Positions 1 through 9,027 of a stretch of DNA of 64,000 bases are shown here, in pieces (the first letter of the stretch is position 1; the number at the start of each line of letters is the position of its first letter). Location of the stretch: positions 120,581-184,580 of the forward strand of contig JASLYQ010000003.1 of the NCBI GenBank assembly GCA_030739735.1, read 5' to 3'. The stretch is from Alphaproteobacteria bacterium. Lineage in GTDB: Bacteria; Pseudomonadota; Alphaproteobacteria; UBA7887. The notes under the pieces are model-generated. The model saw only the letters and a list, made by a program, of their open reading frames with translations. It had not been told where the DNA came from and did not search any database. The translations under genes were made by a program, and so were the position numbers.

Positions 1-640
1 GGCGCATGGGAATGTCCGGTAGCAGTGCTTTCTCGGTGCCCGGCGAGAGGATGGCGGTCTGAATCTCGCCCGGTGCAATGGCGTTGACGCGGATGCCATA
101 ATGCCCGAAGTCTGCCGCCATCTCGCGCGTCAGCGAAGCCAGTGCCGCCTTCGATGTCGCGTAGGCTGCGCCCGCGAAGGGGTGCACGCGACTGCCGGCG
201 ATGGATGTTACGTTGACGATGGCGCCCTGGGCCGCCTTCAGTTCCTCGATGAGACCGCGCGCGAGCGCGATAGGGGCAAAAAAATTTACACGAAAAACGC
301 GTCGCCAGTCGTCCATGTCCGTCTCCAGTGTGTCGAGACGCTCGCCATCGGTCCCCTTGATGGAGATTCCGGCATTGTTGACCAATGCCTCCAGCGGCGC
401 GCCGTTGAGCATCTCGCGCAAACGCGCGATGCGGTCGTGCAACGTCTCGGTGTCGCCGAGGTCGATCTGTAAGTGATCCTCAGGGCCGGCTTCCCATGGG
501 CAGTCTTCGGGAAAGGCCTGGCGCGAACACGTGATCACCCGCCAGCCGGCACTGGAAAAGCGCTTGACCGTGGCGTGGCCGATGCCGCGGCTGGCGCCGG
601 TCAACACGATGGTCTTGCGGGGGGTATTGGGCAACGCCAT
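1..640 (-). CDS. SDR-family NAD(P)-dependent oxidoreductase (3' end outside window)
   Basis: Classical short-chain dehydrogenase. The first 213 codons are in the window and the C-terminus lies beyond the left edge. The cofactor-binding TGASRGIG motif is near residue 14, the structural NNAG motif follows in mid-domain, and the catalytic Tyr and Lys appear in YATSK. The ATG start is only 5 bases downstream of the phaC stop, so it is probably co-transcribed with the PHA synthase. That position suggests a role near polyester metabolism, for example a 3-oxoacyl or acetoacetyl-CoA reductase, but the sequence does not look like a typical PhaB, so the substrate is unknown. Confidence 0.85.
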   Translation of the reverse strand, partial: MALPNTPRKTIVLTGASRGIGHATVKRFSSAGWRVITCSRQAFPEDCPWEAGPEDHLQIDLGDTETLHDRIARLREMLNGAPLEALVNNAGISIKGTDGERLDTLETDMDDWRRVFRVNFFAPIALARGLIEELKAAQGAIVNVTSIAGSRVHPFAGAAYATSKAALASLTREMAADFGHYGIRVNAIAPGEIQTAILSPGTEKALLPDIPMR

Positions 641-645
641 GACGT

Positions 646-2439
646 CTACCTTTCCTTCTGGATCACATAGGTGCCGGGCGCCGGACAAAGCGGTTGCAAT
701 GCTCTGTCACCCGGTGTTCTGGCAGCCACCATGGGGCCAGCGTGGCGACTCTGCCATTTGTGCCAATCCTGCCACCACGAGCCGTTTTGCTGCACGGCGC
801 CTTCGAGCCAGGTCTCGGAATCCTTGGGCTTCTTGGTGTTCGTCCAGTGGGGGTATTTAGCTATCGCAGGGGCATTGGTGACGCCGGCTATATGGCCTGA
901 GCCTGTCAACACAAAGCGCACCGGGCCACCATAACAGTGTACGCCGGAATAACAGCCTTGCCAGGGCGCAATATGATCCTCCTTGGCAGCCAGCAGATAG
1001 GCCGGCACGCTGATCGCGCCAAGGTCGATCTGCTGGCCAGAAAGGGTGATCCCGCCGGGCTGCACTAACAAGTTCTTCTGGTACATGTTGCGCAGATAGA
1101 AGGCGTGCATCGTCGCTGGCATGCGTGTCGAATCTGCGTTCCAGTAGAGCAGATCAAACGGTGCTGGATCCTTGCCGAGCAAATAGTTATTTACGACAAA
1201 CGACCAGATTAAATCTTTGGCACGCAGCATGTTGAAGGCGGTTGACATGGCGCTGCCGTCGAGCATGCCGCCTTGCTCCTCCATGCGCTTCTCCAGCGCA
1301 GCGATCTGGGTATCGTCGATAAAGACACCAAGATCGCCGGGTTCCGAGAAATCGAACAAGCTTGCCATGAACATGGCCGAGCGAATGCGCTCGTCACCAA
1401 TAGCCGCAAGATAGCCGAGGGTAGAAGCCAGCAGCGTGCCGCCAAGGCAAAGCGATGCTGCGACGACCTCGCGCTCTCCTGTAGCCTGCTCGATGGCATC
1501 GAGTGCTTCGAGCGGTCCCTCACGCATATAGTCCTCGAAGTTTTTGTCCGCGAACTCCGGCCCCGGGTTGACCCAGGAGATGGCGAAGACCGTATAGCCC
1601 TGATCGGTGGCCCATTTGAGGAGCGAGTTCTGGGGGCGCAGGTCAAGCACATAGAACTTGTTGATCCACGGTGGCACCACCAGCAACGGCCGTTGGCGCA
1701 CCGTCTCAGTGGTTGGCTGATATTGGATCAGCTCCATCAGCTCGTTGCGGAAGACCACCTGACCGGGGGTCGCGGCTATATTGCGGCCGATCTCGAACGC
1801 GTCATCATCGGTCATGCTGATCTTTAGCTCGCCGCCACCGCGCTCGAGATCGGCTAGCATATTGTAGAGCCCGCGCACCAGGTTGTCGCCATTGCTGTCG
1901 ACGATCGCCTCTATCACGGCCGGGTTGGTGGCGGCGAAGTTGGTCGGCGCCATAGCATCGACGAACTGGCGCGTATAGAAATCGACCTTGCGCGCGGTCT
2001 CGGGATCGAGATCGTCGATACCCTCTACTATGCCTTGCAGGTAGCGGGCGCTGAGCAGATAGGACTTCTTGATGGTCTCGAACACCAAATTTTTCTGCCA
2101 AGCGGGGTGGCGGAATCGGTGGTCGTCCGGGGCGGGCGCAATAGTCTCGGTGTTGTCATCTGGTGCCTGACCCAGCATCCGCTCCACGGTATTCTGCCAT
2201 AGAGATATCTGCAACTGGCAGAATTTTATCTGAGCCTTGGCTAGCTGTGCCGGATCGGCCATCAAGCGCTGGGTCATGGCAGTAAAGGCTGCGACGATAG
2301 GTGCCAGGTTTTGGGCCGAGGTGGTGCCGGCTGGCGACACCGTCATCTGCTGCATGATGCGCTGGCTGCCCTCGGCAGTGTAGCTCCATGTCCCGGCCGG
2401 GATTTTTCCTGTCTCCGATTGCTGATGTTGACTCGACAC
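646..2439 (-). CDS. phaC: Class I poly(3-hydroxyalkanoate) synthase
   Basis: Polymerises (R)-3-hydroxyacyl-CoA into polyhydroxyalkanoate at the granule surface. At 597 residues it matches class I synthases. It has an N-terminal PhaC domain followed by an alpha/beta-hydrolase core. The lipase-box-like nucleophile is Cys331 in SLCLGG, with the remaining catalytic residues at Asp488 (AKEDH) and His516 (GSGH). The tryptophan-rich C-terminus (GSWWQDW) is typical. An SDR gene follows 5 bases downstream. A phasin gene about 12 kb away completes the granule set. It is divergent from the OmpA-like gene, so its promoter should lie in 2440-2618. The ATG at 2439 is used; an internal ATG about 29 residues in is a less likely start. 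Confidence 0.95.
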   Translation of the reverse strand: MSSQHQQSETGKIPAGTWSYTAEGSQRIMQQMTVSPAGTTSAQNLAPIVAAFTAMTQRLMADPAQLAKAQIKFCQLQISLWQNTVERMLGQAPDDNTETIAPAPDDHRFRHPAWQKNLVFETIKKSYLLSARYLQGIVEGIDDLDPETARKVDFYTRQFVDAMAPTNFAATNPAVIEAIVDSNGDNLVRGLYNMLADLERGGGELKISMTDDDAFEIGRNIAATPGQVVFRNELMELIQYQPTTETVRQRPLLVVPPWINKFYVLDLRPQNSLLKWATDQGYTVFAISWVNPGPEFADKNFEDYMREGPLEALDAIEQATGEREVVAASLCLGGTLLASTLGYLAAIGDERIRSAMFMASLFDFSEPGDLGVFIDDTQIAALEKRMEEQGGMLDGSAMSTAFNMLRAKDLIWSFVVNNYLLGKDPAPFDLLYWNADSTRMPATMHAFYLRNMYQKNLLVQPGGITLSGQQIDLGAISVPAYLLAAKEDHIAPWQGCYSGVHCYGGPVRFVLTGSGHIAGVTNAPAIAKYPHWTNTKKPKDSETWLEGAVQQNGSWWQDWHKWQSRHAGPMVAARTPGDRALQPLCPAPGTYVIQKER

Positions 2440-2568
2440 GGCCCTTTTGCCTTTCGTTGTTCGCGCAAGTCGGCAATTGCCGCACCCCGCGTCCTCAGCG
2501 CTTGTGTCGCCTTGCCGATGTTATAGACTTGCCGTGTAGCACTTCGTTGACCCGTGCCCAGGTATGGT

Positions 2569-2585
2569 GCTGACGCGACGTCAGC
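2569..2585. repeat. Perfect inverted repeat in the phaC/ompA-like divergent promoter region
   Basis: GCTGACG and CGTCAGC form 7-bp arms around a 3-base centre (CGA). The repeat sits 33 bases before the OmpA-like start and about 130 bases from the phaC start. It could be a regulator-binding site for either gene; a small hairpin is the alternative. I do not recognise a specific regulator family from it. Confidence 0.4.
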
Positions 2586-2618
2586 TGCTGGCTCGACCAA
2601 CAGAGGCCAATATCGACC

Positions 2619-3656
2619 ATGACTTTACTTAGCTCCAGCGGCGCAGTTCTGCAAGTTGCCACAGTTGTCGCCTTGACGGCATCGCTAGCCGCTTGTTCGT
2701 TGGTTCCAGATGAACTCAATCCCGCTGAGTGGATCGGTGCGATCGATAGCCAGGAAGGCAACGATGACGCCTTGAGCTCTGAGGAGAAGGCCCGCATCGA
2801 AGCGGAGAGTCAACAGGGTATTCCGGGCGAGGAGGATCCGTTCCCTGAGCTTGGTGCTGTCCCGGGCGGAGCGCCGGTGGTGACCAGCTTCGACGAGCGC
2901 GAGGATATTGCCGAGAGTCTGATCGCCGACCGTGCCAACGTCGATTACGTAGACAATCCTGCGGCAAATGACGCCAAGCTGGCGCGCCGGGCCGCCGATT
3001 TGGTCGCGTCGCCGCCGCCGGGTGGCGAAATGGTGCCTGGGACCGCGCCGGTCGAGGAGCCGATGCCGGTATCGTCTCCACGTATCGAGGTCGTCGATGT
3101 CGAAACCGCGGAACATGCACCTGTACCGATGCCTGAACCTGAGATGGTGCCTGTTGCGACCCCGGTCGTCACGGCGCCGCCTCTGCCTCCGCCACCACCG
3201 ATCACGCTGAATCCTGAGGTCGTCGGAGAAGCGGCAGAGAATCCCATGCCGTCGCCCGAGACCTTCCATGCGGGCGGGGTGCAGCGCTTGCTCCATGCTG
3301 GGGTGATCTATTTTGTGCACGGCTCGACCGGTCTGTCGACACGGGACAAGGAGGTGCTGGCCGGAGTGGTGGAGGCCCACAAGGTCCATGGTGGTAGCGT
3401 GCGTATCGTCGGCCATGCCAGCCGGCGCACCGATTCCACGGATTCCGTCAAAGCGAAGATTGCTAATTTCAGCATCGCCCATGACCGCGCCCGTGTCGTA
3501 GCCCTGGAGATGACCCGTCTCGGCATCCCGGCTGACCGCATCTATATCCACTCGATGTCGGACCAGGCCCCGGCCTATTCCGAAGCCACAACCCATGGCG
3601 AGGCGGCCAATCGGCGGGCCGATATCTATCTGGATTTCTACAGCGGTGCGCAGTAG
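2619..3656 (+). CDS. OmpA-family outer-membrane lipoprotein
   Basis: A 345-residue envelope protein. An N-terminal signal ends in a lipobox (SLAAC, Cys26), so it is probably lipid-anchored. Residues about 30-210 are acidic and then proline-rich (PPLPPPPP) and low-complexity, like a spacer across the periplasm. The last 120 or so residues form an OmpA-like peptidoglycan-binding domain, recognisable from the GHASRRTD segment and the closing ANRRADIYL segment. It probably tethers the outer membrane to the cell wall. It lies upstream of the aminotransferase-hom-glpX-recJ run, with 24 bases to the next start. Confidence 0.85.
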   Translation: MTLLSSSGAVLQVATVVALTASLAACSLVPDELNPAEWIGAIDSQEGNDDALSSEEKARIEAESQQGIPGEEDPFPELGAVPGGAPVVTSFDEREDIAESLIADRANVDYVDNPAANDAKLARRAADLVASPPPGGEMVPGTAPVEEPMPVSSPRIEVVDVETAEHAPVPMPEPEMVPVATPVVTAPPLPPPPPITLNPEVVGEAAENPMPSPETFHAGGVQRLLHAGVIYFVHGSTGLSTRDKEVLAGVVEAHKVHGGSVRIVGHASRRTDSTDSVKAKIANFSIAHDRARVVALEMTRLGIPADRIYIHSMSDQAPAYSEATTHGEAANRRADIYLDFYSGAQ

Positions 3657-3680
3657 ACCCCTGGAGACCAGAGGTCGCCA

Positions 3681-4922
3681 GTGCCGCGTCAAGCGACAGG
3701 TTATATGAGCGAAGAATTCGAACGTATCGAGAGGCTGCCGCCTTACGTCTTTGCAGAAGTCAACGAGATGAAGCGTCGTGCCCGTGTGGCGGGGCGAGAC
3801 ATCATCGACTTTGGCATGGGCAATCCGGACACCGGGACGCCGACGCATATTGTCGACAAGCTCGTGGAAGTGGTGCGCGATCCACGCACCCATCGCTACT
3901 CAAACTCCCGCGGCATCCCCGGCCTGCGCAAGGCGATGGCGGCATATTACCAACGCCGCTTCGGGGTGGCGCTTGATCCGGAGAGCGAAATAATCACGAC
4001 CCTGGGCTCCAAGGAAGGCCTGGCCAACCTCGCCCAGGCGATGGCGGCGCCTGGTGACATCATCCTGGCACCGAATCCGAGCTATCCGATCCACCCCTAC
4101 GGCTTCGTGATTGCCGGAGCGACGGTGCACGATGTGCCTTGCGGGCCTGGCATCGACACCTTGGAGGAGCTGGAGCGCGCCGTTTCCGCTTGCCCGAAGA
4201 GACCGAAGGCATTGGTGCTGAACTTTCCCAATAATCCAACTGCCGAAGTAGTTGACTTGGACTTTTATGAGCGCGTGGTGGCGTTCGCGCGTGAGGCTGG
4301 CATCTACATCCTGTCCGACCTCGCATATGCGGAGATCTTCTTTGATGACGAGCCGCCGCCGTCGATCTTGCAGATCCCCGGCGCCCGCGACATAGCGGTA
4401 GAATTCACGTCGCTCAGCAAGACCTATTCTATGCCCGGCTGGCGAATCGGTTTCGCTGCAGGCAATGCGCGGCTGATACGCGCCCTGACCCGGATCAAGT
4501 CGTACCTCGACTATGGCGCTTTCACGCCGATCCAGGTGGCGGCGACGGCGGCGCTGAAAGGTCCGCAGGGCTGCATCGCCGATATCCGTGCTCGCTATCG
4601 CGAGCGCCGCGACGTGCTTGTGGAAAGCTTCGAGGCAGCCGGCTGGTCTATCCCGGCACCGCGCGCGACCATGTTCGCCTGGGCGCCGATTCCTGAAGCC
4701 TGGCGCGAGGTCGGCTCGCTCGAATTCTCTAAACGCCTGTTGGCCGATGCCGAAGTTGCGGTTTCGCCCGGCATCGGCTTTGGTACTTTGGGTGAGGGTT
4801 TTGTGCGTATCGCGCTGGTGGAAAATCGCCAACGCATTCGCCAGGCGGCGCGTAATGTTAAGGCGTTTCTGGCCCAGGCCCAGCCGGCCGCCGCGGCGTC
4901 GCGCCGGGTGGTGATATCATGA
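3681..4922 (+). CDS. Class I/II PLP aminotransferase (AlaC / LL-DAP aminotransferase type)
   Basis: Fold-type I pyridoxal-phosphate aminotransferase of 413 residues. The PLP-binding lysine lies in SLSKTYSMPGWR, and NFPNNPT is the usual substrate-loop signature. In alphaproteobacteria this gene precedes homoserine dehydrogenase. Annotations range from LL-diaminopimelate aminotransferase to alanine or glutamate-pyruvate aminotransferase, and the sequence alone does not settle the substrate. The GTG at 3681 has a GAGG 6 bases upstream; an in-frame ATG at 3705 lacks a clear site. The stop overlaps the hom start (ATGA), implying translational coupling. Confidence 0.88.
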   Translation: MPRQATGYMSEEFERIERLPPYVFAEVNEMKRRARVAGRDIIDFGMGNPDTGTPTHIVDKLVEVVRDPRTHRYSNSRGIPGLRKAMAAYYQRRFGVALDPESEIITTLGSKEGLANLAQAMAAPGDIILAPNPSYPIHPYGFVIAGATVHDVPCGPGIDTLEELERAVSACPKRPKALVLNFPNNPTAEVVDLDFYERVVAFAREAGIYILSDLAYAEIFFDDEPPPSILQIPGARDIAVEFTSLSKTYSMPGWRIGFAAGNARLIRALTRIKSYLDYGAFTPIQVAATAALKGPQGCIADIRARYRERRDVLVESFEAAGWSIPAPRATMFAWAPIPEAWREVGSLEFSKRLLADAEVAVSPGIGFGTLGEGFVRIALVENRQRIRQAARNVKAFLAQAQPAAAASRRVVIS

Positions 4923-6208
4923 GCGCGCCATTGCGTATCGCCGTCGGGGGCCTCGGCACAGTGGGCGTGGGCACGGTCTCGCTGCTGCGCGAAAACGCCG
5001 CCCTGTTATCGGTGCGTTGCGGGTGTGCCATTGAGGTGGTGGCCGTCTCGGCCCGCGACCGCACCAAAGACCGCGGCATCGATCTCGCTGGGCTTGAATG
5101 GGTAGACGATCCCGTGGCCCTTGCCAATACCGGGTGCGACGTGGTGGTCGAGTTGATCGGCGGCGAGAATGGTCCGGCCCTGGCTTTGGTCGAGCAGGCG
5201 CTGGAGCGGGGCAAGGCGGTGGTCACGGCCAATAAGGCGCTGATTGCCCATCACGGCGAAGCGCTCGCCAGCATTGCTGAAGCTAATGACGCGCCATTGG
5301 CATTCGAAGCTGCGGTTGCCGGCGGCATCCCCATACTCAAAACGCTGCGTGAAGGCCTGGCCGCCAACCGTGTCAGCCGCGTTACCGGCATTCTCAATGG
5401 CACCTGCAACTACATGCTGAGCGATATGCGGGCGACGGGTGCGCCCTTCGACAAGGTGCTGGCTGAGGCGCAGCGACTGGGGTATGCCGAGGCCGATCCG
5501 ACGTTCGACATCGATGGCGTTGATGCTGCCCACAAGCTCGCCATTCTTACCGGCCTGGCATTCGGCTGCCGCATTGACTTTGGCTCGGTCCACATCGAGG
5601 GGATCCGCCATATCAGCCCGCTCGATATTGCCTTTGCCGACGAGCTCGGTTACCGCATCAAGCTGCTCGGTATTGCCAGCCGCGACGAGGCCGGCTTGGT
5701 GCAGCGTGTCCATCCCTGTATGGTCGCGCAGGGCGCGGCCATCGCCGCAGTCGAAGGTGTGATGAATGCGGTCCTTGTTAAAGGTGATTTTGTCGATGCC
5801 ACAGTATACGAAGGGCGCGGTGCCGGTGCTGGTCCGACGGCATCAGCAGTCGTAGCAGATATAGTGGACATCGCCCGGGGTAGCCGCACTCCCGCTTTTT
5901 CGGTGCCTGTGGAATCACTTGAGACCGTGGCGACTCTACCCATACAAGAACGCGTCGGACCTTATTACATCCGCCTCATGGTGGTTGATCAAAGCGGTGT
6001 CTTTGCCGATATAGCCGCCTGCTTGCGCGACCATGAGGTGTCCATGGAATCTCTGATTCAGCGCGTGCGCAGCCCGGACGATCCAGTGCCTGTTGTGATA
6101 ACCACACACGATGTGCGCGAGGCCGCCATGACGGCCGCTCTCGAGCAGATAGCGGCACTTGATACGGTGCTCGAACCGCCGCGTATGATCCGTATCGAAT
6201 CATTGTAG
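4919..6208 (+). CDS. hom: Homoserine dehydrogenase
   Basis: Reduces aspartate semialdehyde to homoserine, the branch point to threonine, methionine and isoleucine. It has 429 residues. The N-terminal Rossmann motif is GLGTVGVGTV, the family signature GILNGTCNYML lies in the catalytic domain, and a C-terminal ACT domain (about residues 345-425, starting YYIRLMVVD) suggests threonine feedback. It is translationally coupled to the upstream aminotransferase through a 4-base overlap. glpX starts 40 bases downstream behind a good AGGAGG site. Confidence 0.96.
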   Translation: MSAPLRIAVGGLGTVGVGTVSLLRENAALLSVRCGCAIEVVAVSARDRTKDRGIDLAGLEWVDDPVALANTGCDVVVELIGGENGPALALVEQALERGKAVVTANKALIAHHGEALASIAEANDAPLAFEAAVAGGIPILKTLREGLAANRVSRVTGILNGTCNYMLSDMRATGAPFDKVLAEAQRLGYAEADPTFDIDGVDAAHKLAILTGLAFGCRIDFGSVHIEGIRHISPLDIAFADELGYRIKLLGIASRDEAGLVQRVHPCMVAQGAAIAAVEGVMNAVLVKGDFVDATVYEGRGAGAGPTASAVVADIVDIARGSRTPAFSVPVESLETVATLPIQERVGPYYIRLMVVDQSGVFADIAACLRDHEVSMESLIQRVRSPDDPVPVVITTHDVREAAMTAALEQIAALDTVLEPPRMIRIESL

Positions 6209-6247
6209 ACTCGCGATGGCAGGCCACCTCTGCAGGAGGAGAATCTC

Positions 6248-7237
6248 ATGACGAACACGGATACACTCGATCGTAATTTGGCACTCGAGGTGGTCAGAGT
6301 GACAGAGGCGGCGGCTCTGGCCTGTGCCAAGCTGACCGGCCGCGGCGACGAGCGTGCTGCGGATCAAGCCGCGGTCGATGCTATGCGAACGGCTCTTAAT
6401 GCGGTCGCGATCGATGGCGAGGTCGTGATCGGGGAGGGTGAGCGGGACGAGGCGCCGATGTTGTTTATCGGCGAAAAGGTTGGCGCTGGTGGGCCGAAGG
6501 TGGATATCGCTCTCGATCCCCTCGAAGGCACGACGATCTGCGCCACTGGCGGCGCCAACGCGCTTTCGGTAATTGCCATGGCGACCGACGGCGGCTTCCT
6601 CAATGCTCCCGACGTCTACATGGACAAGATCGCGGTCGGCGGCAGCTTGCCACTGGAGGTGGTTGATCTCGATGAGACGCCGGAAACCAATCTTAGAAAT
6701 TTGGCCAAGGCAAAAGGCATCGAGGTTAACGACTTGGTTGCGTGCATCCTCAACCGACCGCGCCACGAGGAGTTAATCACCAAGGTCCGTGAGACGGGTG
6801 CGCGCATCCAGCTTATCCAGGATGGTGATGTGGCCGGCGTCATGGCAACGTCGAGCAACGATACCGGCATTGATATCTATCTCGGTAGTGGCGGCGCGCC
6901 GGAAGGCGTACTGGCAGCAGCGGCGTTACGCTGTATCGGCGGACAGATGATGGGCCGCTTGATATTCCGCAACGACGACGAGCGTGGGCGTGCCCACAAG
7001 CTCGGTATTGAGGATCTAAACCGCAAATACACCATGCTCGATATGGCCCATGGCGAAGTGATGTTTGCCGCCACCGGCGTGACCGATGGCTCGATGCTGC
7101 AGGGTGTGCGGCGGACTCCGAACGGGGTCAGCACCCAATCGGTGGTCATGCGCTCGAAAACCGGTACCGTGCGGGTGATCAGTGCCGACCATGATCTCAA
7201 GCGCAATCCGGCGATCGAAGGCGCCGAGATCGTGTAG
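6248..7237 (+). CDS. glpX: Class II fructose-1,6-bisphosphatase
   Basis: Hydrolyses fructose-1,6-bisphosphate in gluconeogenesis. Its 329 residues match the GlpX family, with metal and phosphate motifs GEGERDEAPM and DPLEGT and the late TGVTDGSML segment. The start is preceded by GCAGGAGGAG, a strong ribosome-binding site. The stop codon shares one base with the recJ GTG. Its place between hom and recJ is the alphaproteobacterial arrangement. Dual action on sedoheptulose-1,7-bisphosphate is known in some relatives but cannot be judged here. Confidence 0.95.
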   Translation: MTNTDTLDRNLALEVVRVTEAAALACAKLTGRGDERAADQAAVDAMRTALNAVAIDGEVVIGEGERDEAPMLFIGEKVGAGGPKVDIALDPLEGTTICATGGANALSVIAMATDGGFLNAPDVYMDKIAVGGSLPLEVVDLDETPETNLRNLAKAKGIEVNDLVACILNRPRHEELITKVRETGARIQLIQDGDVAGVMATSSNDTGIDIYLGSGGAPEGVLAAAALRCIGGQMMGRLIFRNDDERGRAHKLGIEDLNRKYTMLDMAHGEVMFAATGVTDGSMLQGVRRTPNGVSTQSVVMRSKTGTVRVISADHDLKRNPAIEGAEIV

Positions 7238-9027
7238 TGAGTAACGAGCGGGCCTTTCTCGGGGTTGAGCGCTCGCTGGGCGGACGGCGTTGGCGCAGCC
7301 GCCTCGATGACGATCGTCTGGCCCTGACTCTAGCCCAGGTCCGCGACCTACCCGAGCCCTTGGCGCGCGTGCTTGCCGCGCGTGGGGTCGCGGTTGACGA
7401 GATCGACTCCTATCTGGCACCGTCCTTGCGGCAAATGATGCCCGACCCGTCGTGCCTCAAGGATATGGACGCGGCCGCCGGCCGACTTGCCCAAGCGGTG
7501 CGGGACGGAGAACTGATAGCCCTGTTCGGCGATTACGACGTCGATGGTGCCACCGCCTCGGCCATGCTGCGGCTGTTTCTAGAATCCGTTGGAGGACGCG
7601 TGCGCCCCTATATCCCCGACCGCCTGCGTGAGGGCTATGGCCCCAACGCTCCCGCCCTATCACTGTTGGCAGGCGAGGGCGCGAGCGTCGTGGTTACCCT
7701 GGACTGCGGTATATCCGCGCACGAGCCGCTGGCCAAGGCGACAGCCGACGGCATGGCGGTGATCATTGCCGATCACCATCTAGCCGGGCCCTCTCTGCCG
7801 ACTGCCCATGCCGTGGTCAATCCTAATCGGCTCGACGACCTAAGCGGCCTTGACATGCTGGCTGCTGTCGGTGTCGCGTTCATGTTGGCGATTGCGACTA
7901 ACCGGGTACTGCGGGACAGCGGTTGGTACACGATGCGAAACGAGCCCGATTTGCGGCAGTGGCTCGATCTCGTGGCGCTGGGAACCATTTGCGATATGGT
8001 GCCGCTGGTGGGTCTTAATAGGGCCCTGGTCAGACGCGGCCTCGATGTCATGCGGCGTCGCGGCAATGTTGGCCTGGCGACTCTCGCCGACGTGGCCGGT
8101 GTTGATCGTTCGCCCGATACCTATCTCGCTGGGTTCGTTCTTGGTCCGCGGATCAACGCAGGTGGCCGCGTCGGCCAGGCCGATCTCGGTCATCGCCTGC
8201 TAACGAGTGGAAATGCCGCCGCGGTCCTGCCTCTGGCACGCGCACTTGAGCAACACAATAAAGAACGCAAGGCGATCGAGCACACCGTGACAGACGCCGC
8301 CTTGCGTGAGGCGCAGGCACTGGCTGACCGTGCTGCTCTGGTGGTGGCTGGCGAGGGTTGGCATGGCGGTGTTATCGGTCTCGCCGCTAGCCGGCTTGCC
8401 GACCGTTACGGCCGCCCCGCCCTGGTGATCGGTTTTGATGGCGATGAAGGGAAGGGCAGTGCGCGATCCTTGCCCGGAATCGATATCGGCACCATCGTTA
8501 CGGCCGCCTGTCAGGCAGACCTTCTCCAGGCTGGCGGCGGCCATCCCATGGCAGCTGGGTTTACGGTGGCACGTGAGCGTCTGGGCGCCTTCCGCAGCTT
8601 TGTCGAGGCGCGCGTCGCGGCTCAAGCCAAGATGGTGGGTGGGCCCAGCCTCGGGCTCGATGGCGCCATGATGGTCGGAGCCGCAAGCCGCGACCTCATC
8701 GCCATGCTGGCCGAGGCTGGCCCCTATGGTGCTGGCAATCCAGAGCCGCGGTTTGTTTTTCCGGGATGTCAAATAGCCCATGCCGCGGTGGTTGGCAGTG
8801 AGCATGTCCGTTGCCGTCTTGTGGGCGAGTCTGGTGGCAGCCTGTCTGCCATCGCGTTTGGGACTGCGAGCCAACCGGTCGGCGAAGCACTGTTGGCAGC
8901 TCAGGGTCGGCCGCTGCACGTAGCGGGGCATTTGCGCGAAAATCGTTGGCGCGATCGGGTCGAGGTGCAAATGGTAATCGACGATGTGGCAAATGTTGCG
9001 GCGGCCATGACGGAGCAGGCAGCATGA
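7237..9027 (+). CDS. recJ: Single-stranded-DNA-specific 5'-3' exonuclease RecJ
   Basis: Exonuclease for recombination and mismatch repair. Its 596 residues carry the DHH-phosphoesterase motifs DYDVDGATAS and ADHHL, then the DHHA1 domain with GGGHPMAAGF, and a C-terminal OB-like domain. The start is a GTG whose first base is the last base of the glpX stop. The stop overlaps the galU ATG (ATGA). The tight overlaps imply one transcript from hom through at least galU. Confidence 0.95.
   Translation: MSNERAFLGVERSLGGRRWRSRLDDDRLALTLAQVRDLPEPLARVLAARGVAVDEIDSYLAPSLRQMMPDPSCLKDMDAAAGRLAQAVRDGELIALFGDYDVDGATASAMLRLFLESVGGRVRPYIPDRLREGYGPNAPALSLLAGEGASVVVTLDCGISAHEPLAKATADGMAVIIADHHLAGPSLPTAHAVVNPNRLDDLSGLDMLAAVGVAFMLAIATNRVLRDSGWYTMRNEPDLRQWLDLVALGTICDMVPLVGLNRALVRRGLDVMRRRGNVGLATLADVAGVDRSPDTYLAGFVLGPRINAGGRVGQADLGHRLLTSGNAAAVLPLARALEQHNKERKAIEHTVTDAALREAQALADRAALVVAGEGWHGGVIGLAASRLADRYGRPALVIGFDGDEGKGSARSLPGIDIGTIVTAACQADLLQAGGGHPMAAGFTVARERLGAFRSFVEARVAAQAKMVGGPSLGLDGAMMVGAASRDLIAMLAEAGPYGAGNPEPRFVFPGCQIAHAAVVGSEHVRCRLVGESGGSLSAIAFGTASQPVGEALLAAQGRPLHVAGHLRENRWRDRVEVQMVIDDVANVAAAMTEQAA

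Noticed and set aside
2685..3893. 402-codon open frame on the minus strand opposite the OmpA-like gene
   Set aside because: It is the mirror of a GC-rich coding frame: arginine- and histidine-heavy, with no family features. The plus-strand lipoprotein has a signal, lipobox and OmpA domain.
3900..4832. 310-codon minus-strand frame inside the aminotransferase
   Set aside because: Shadow of the PLP enzyme, whose motifs are intact on the plus strand.
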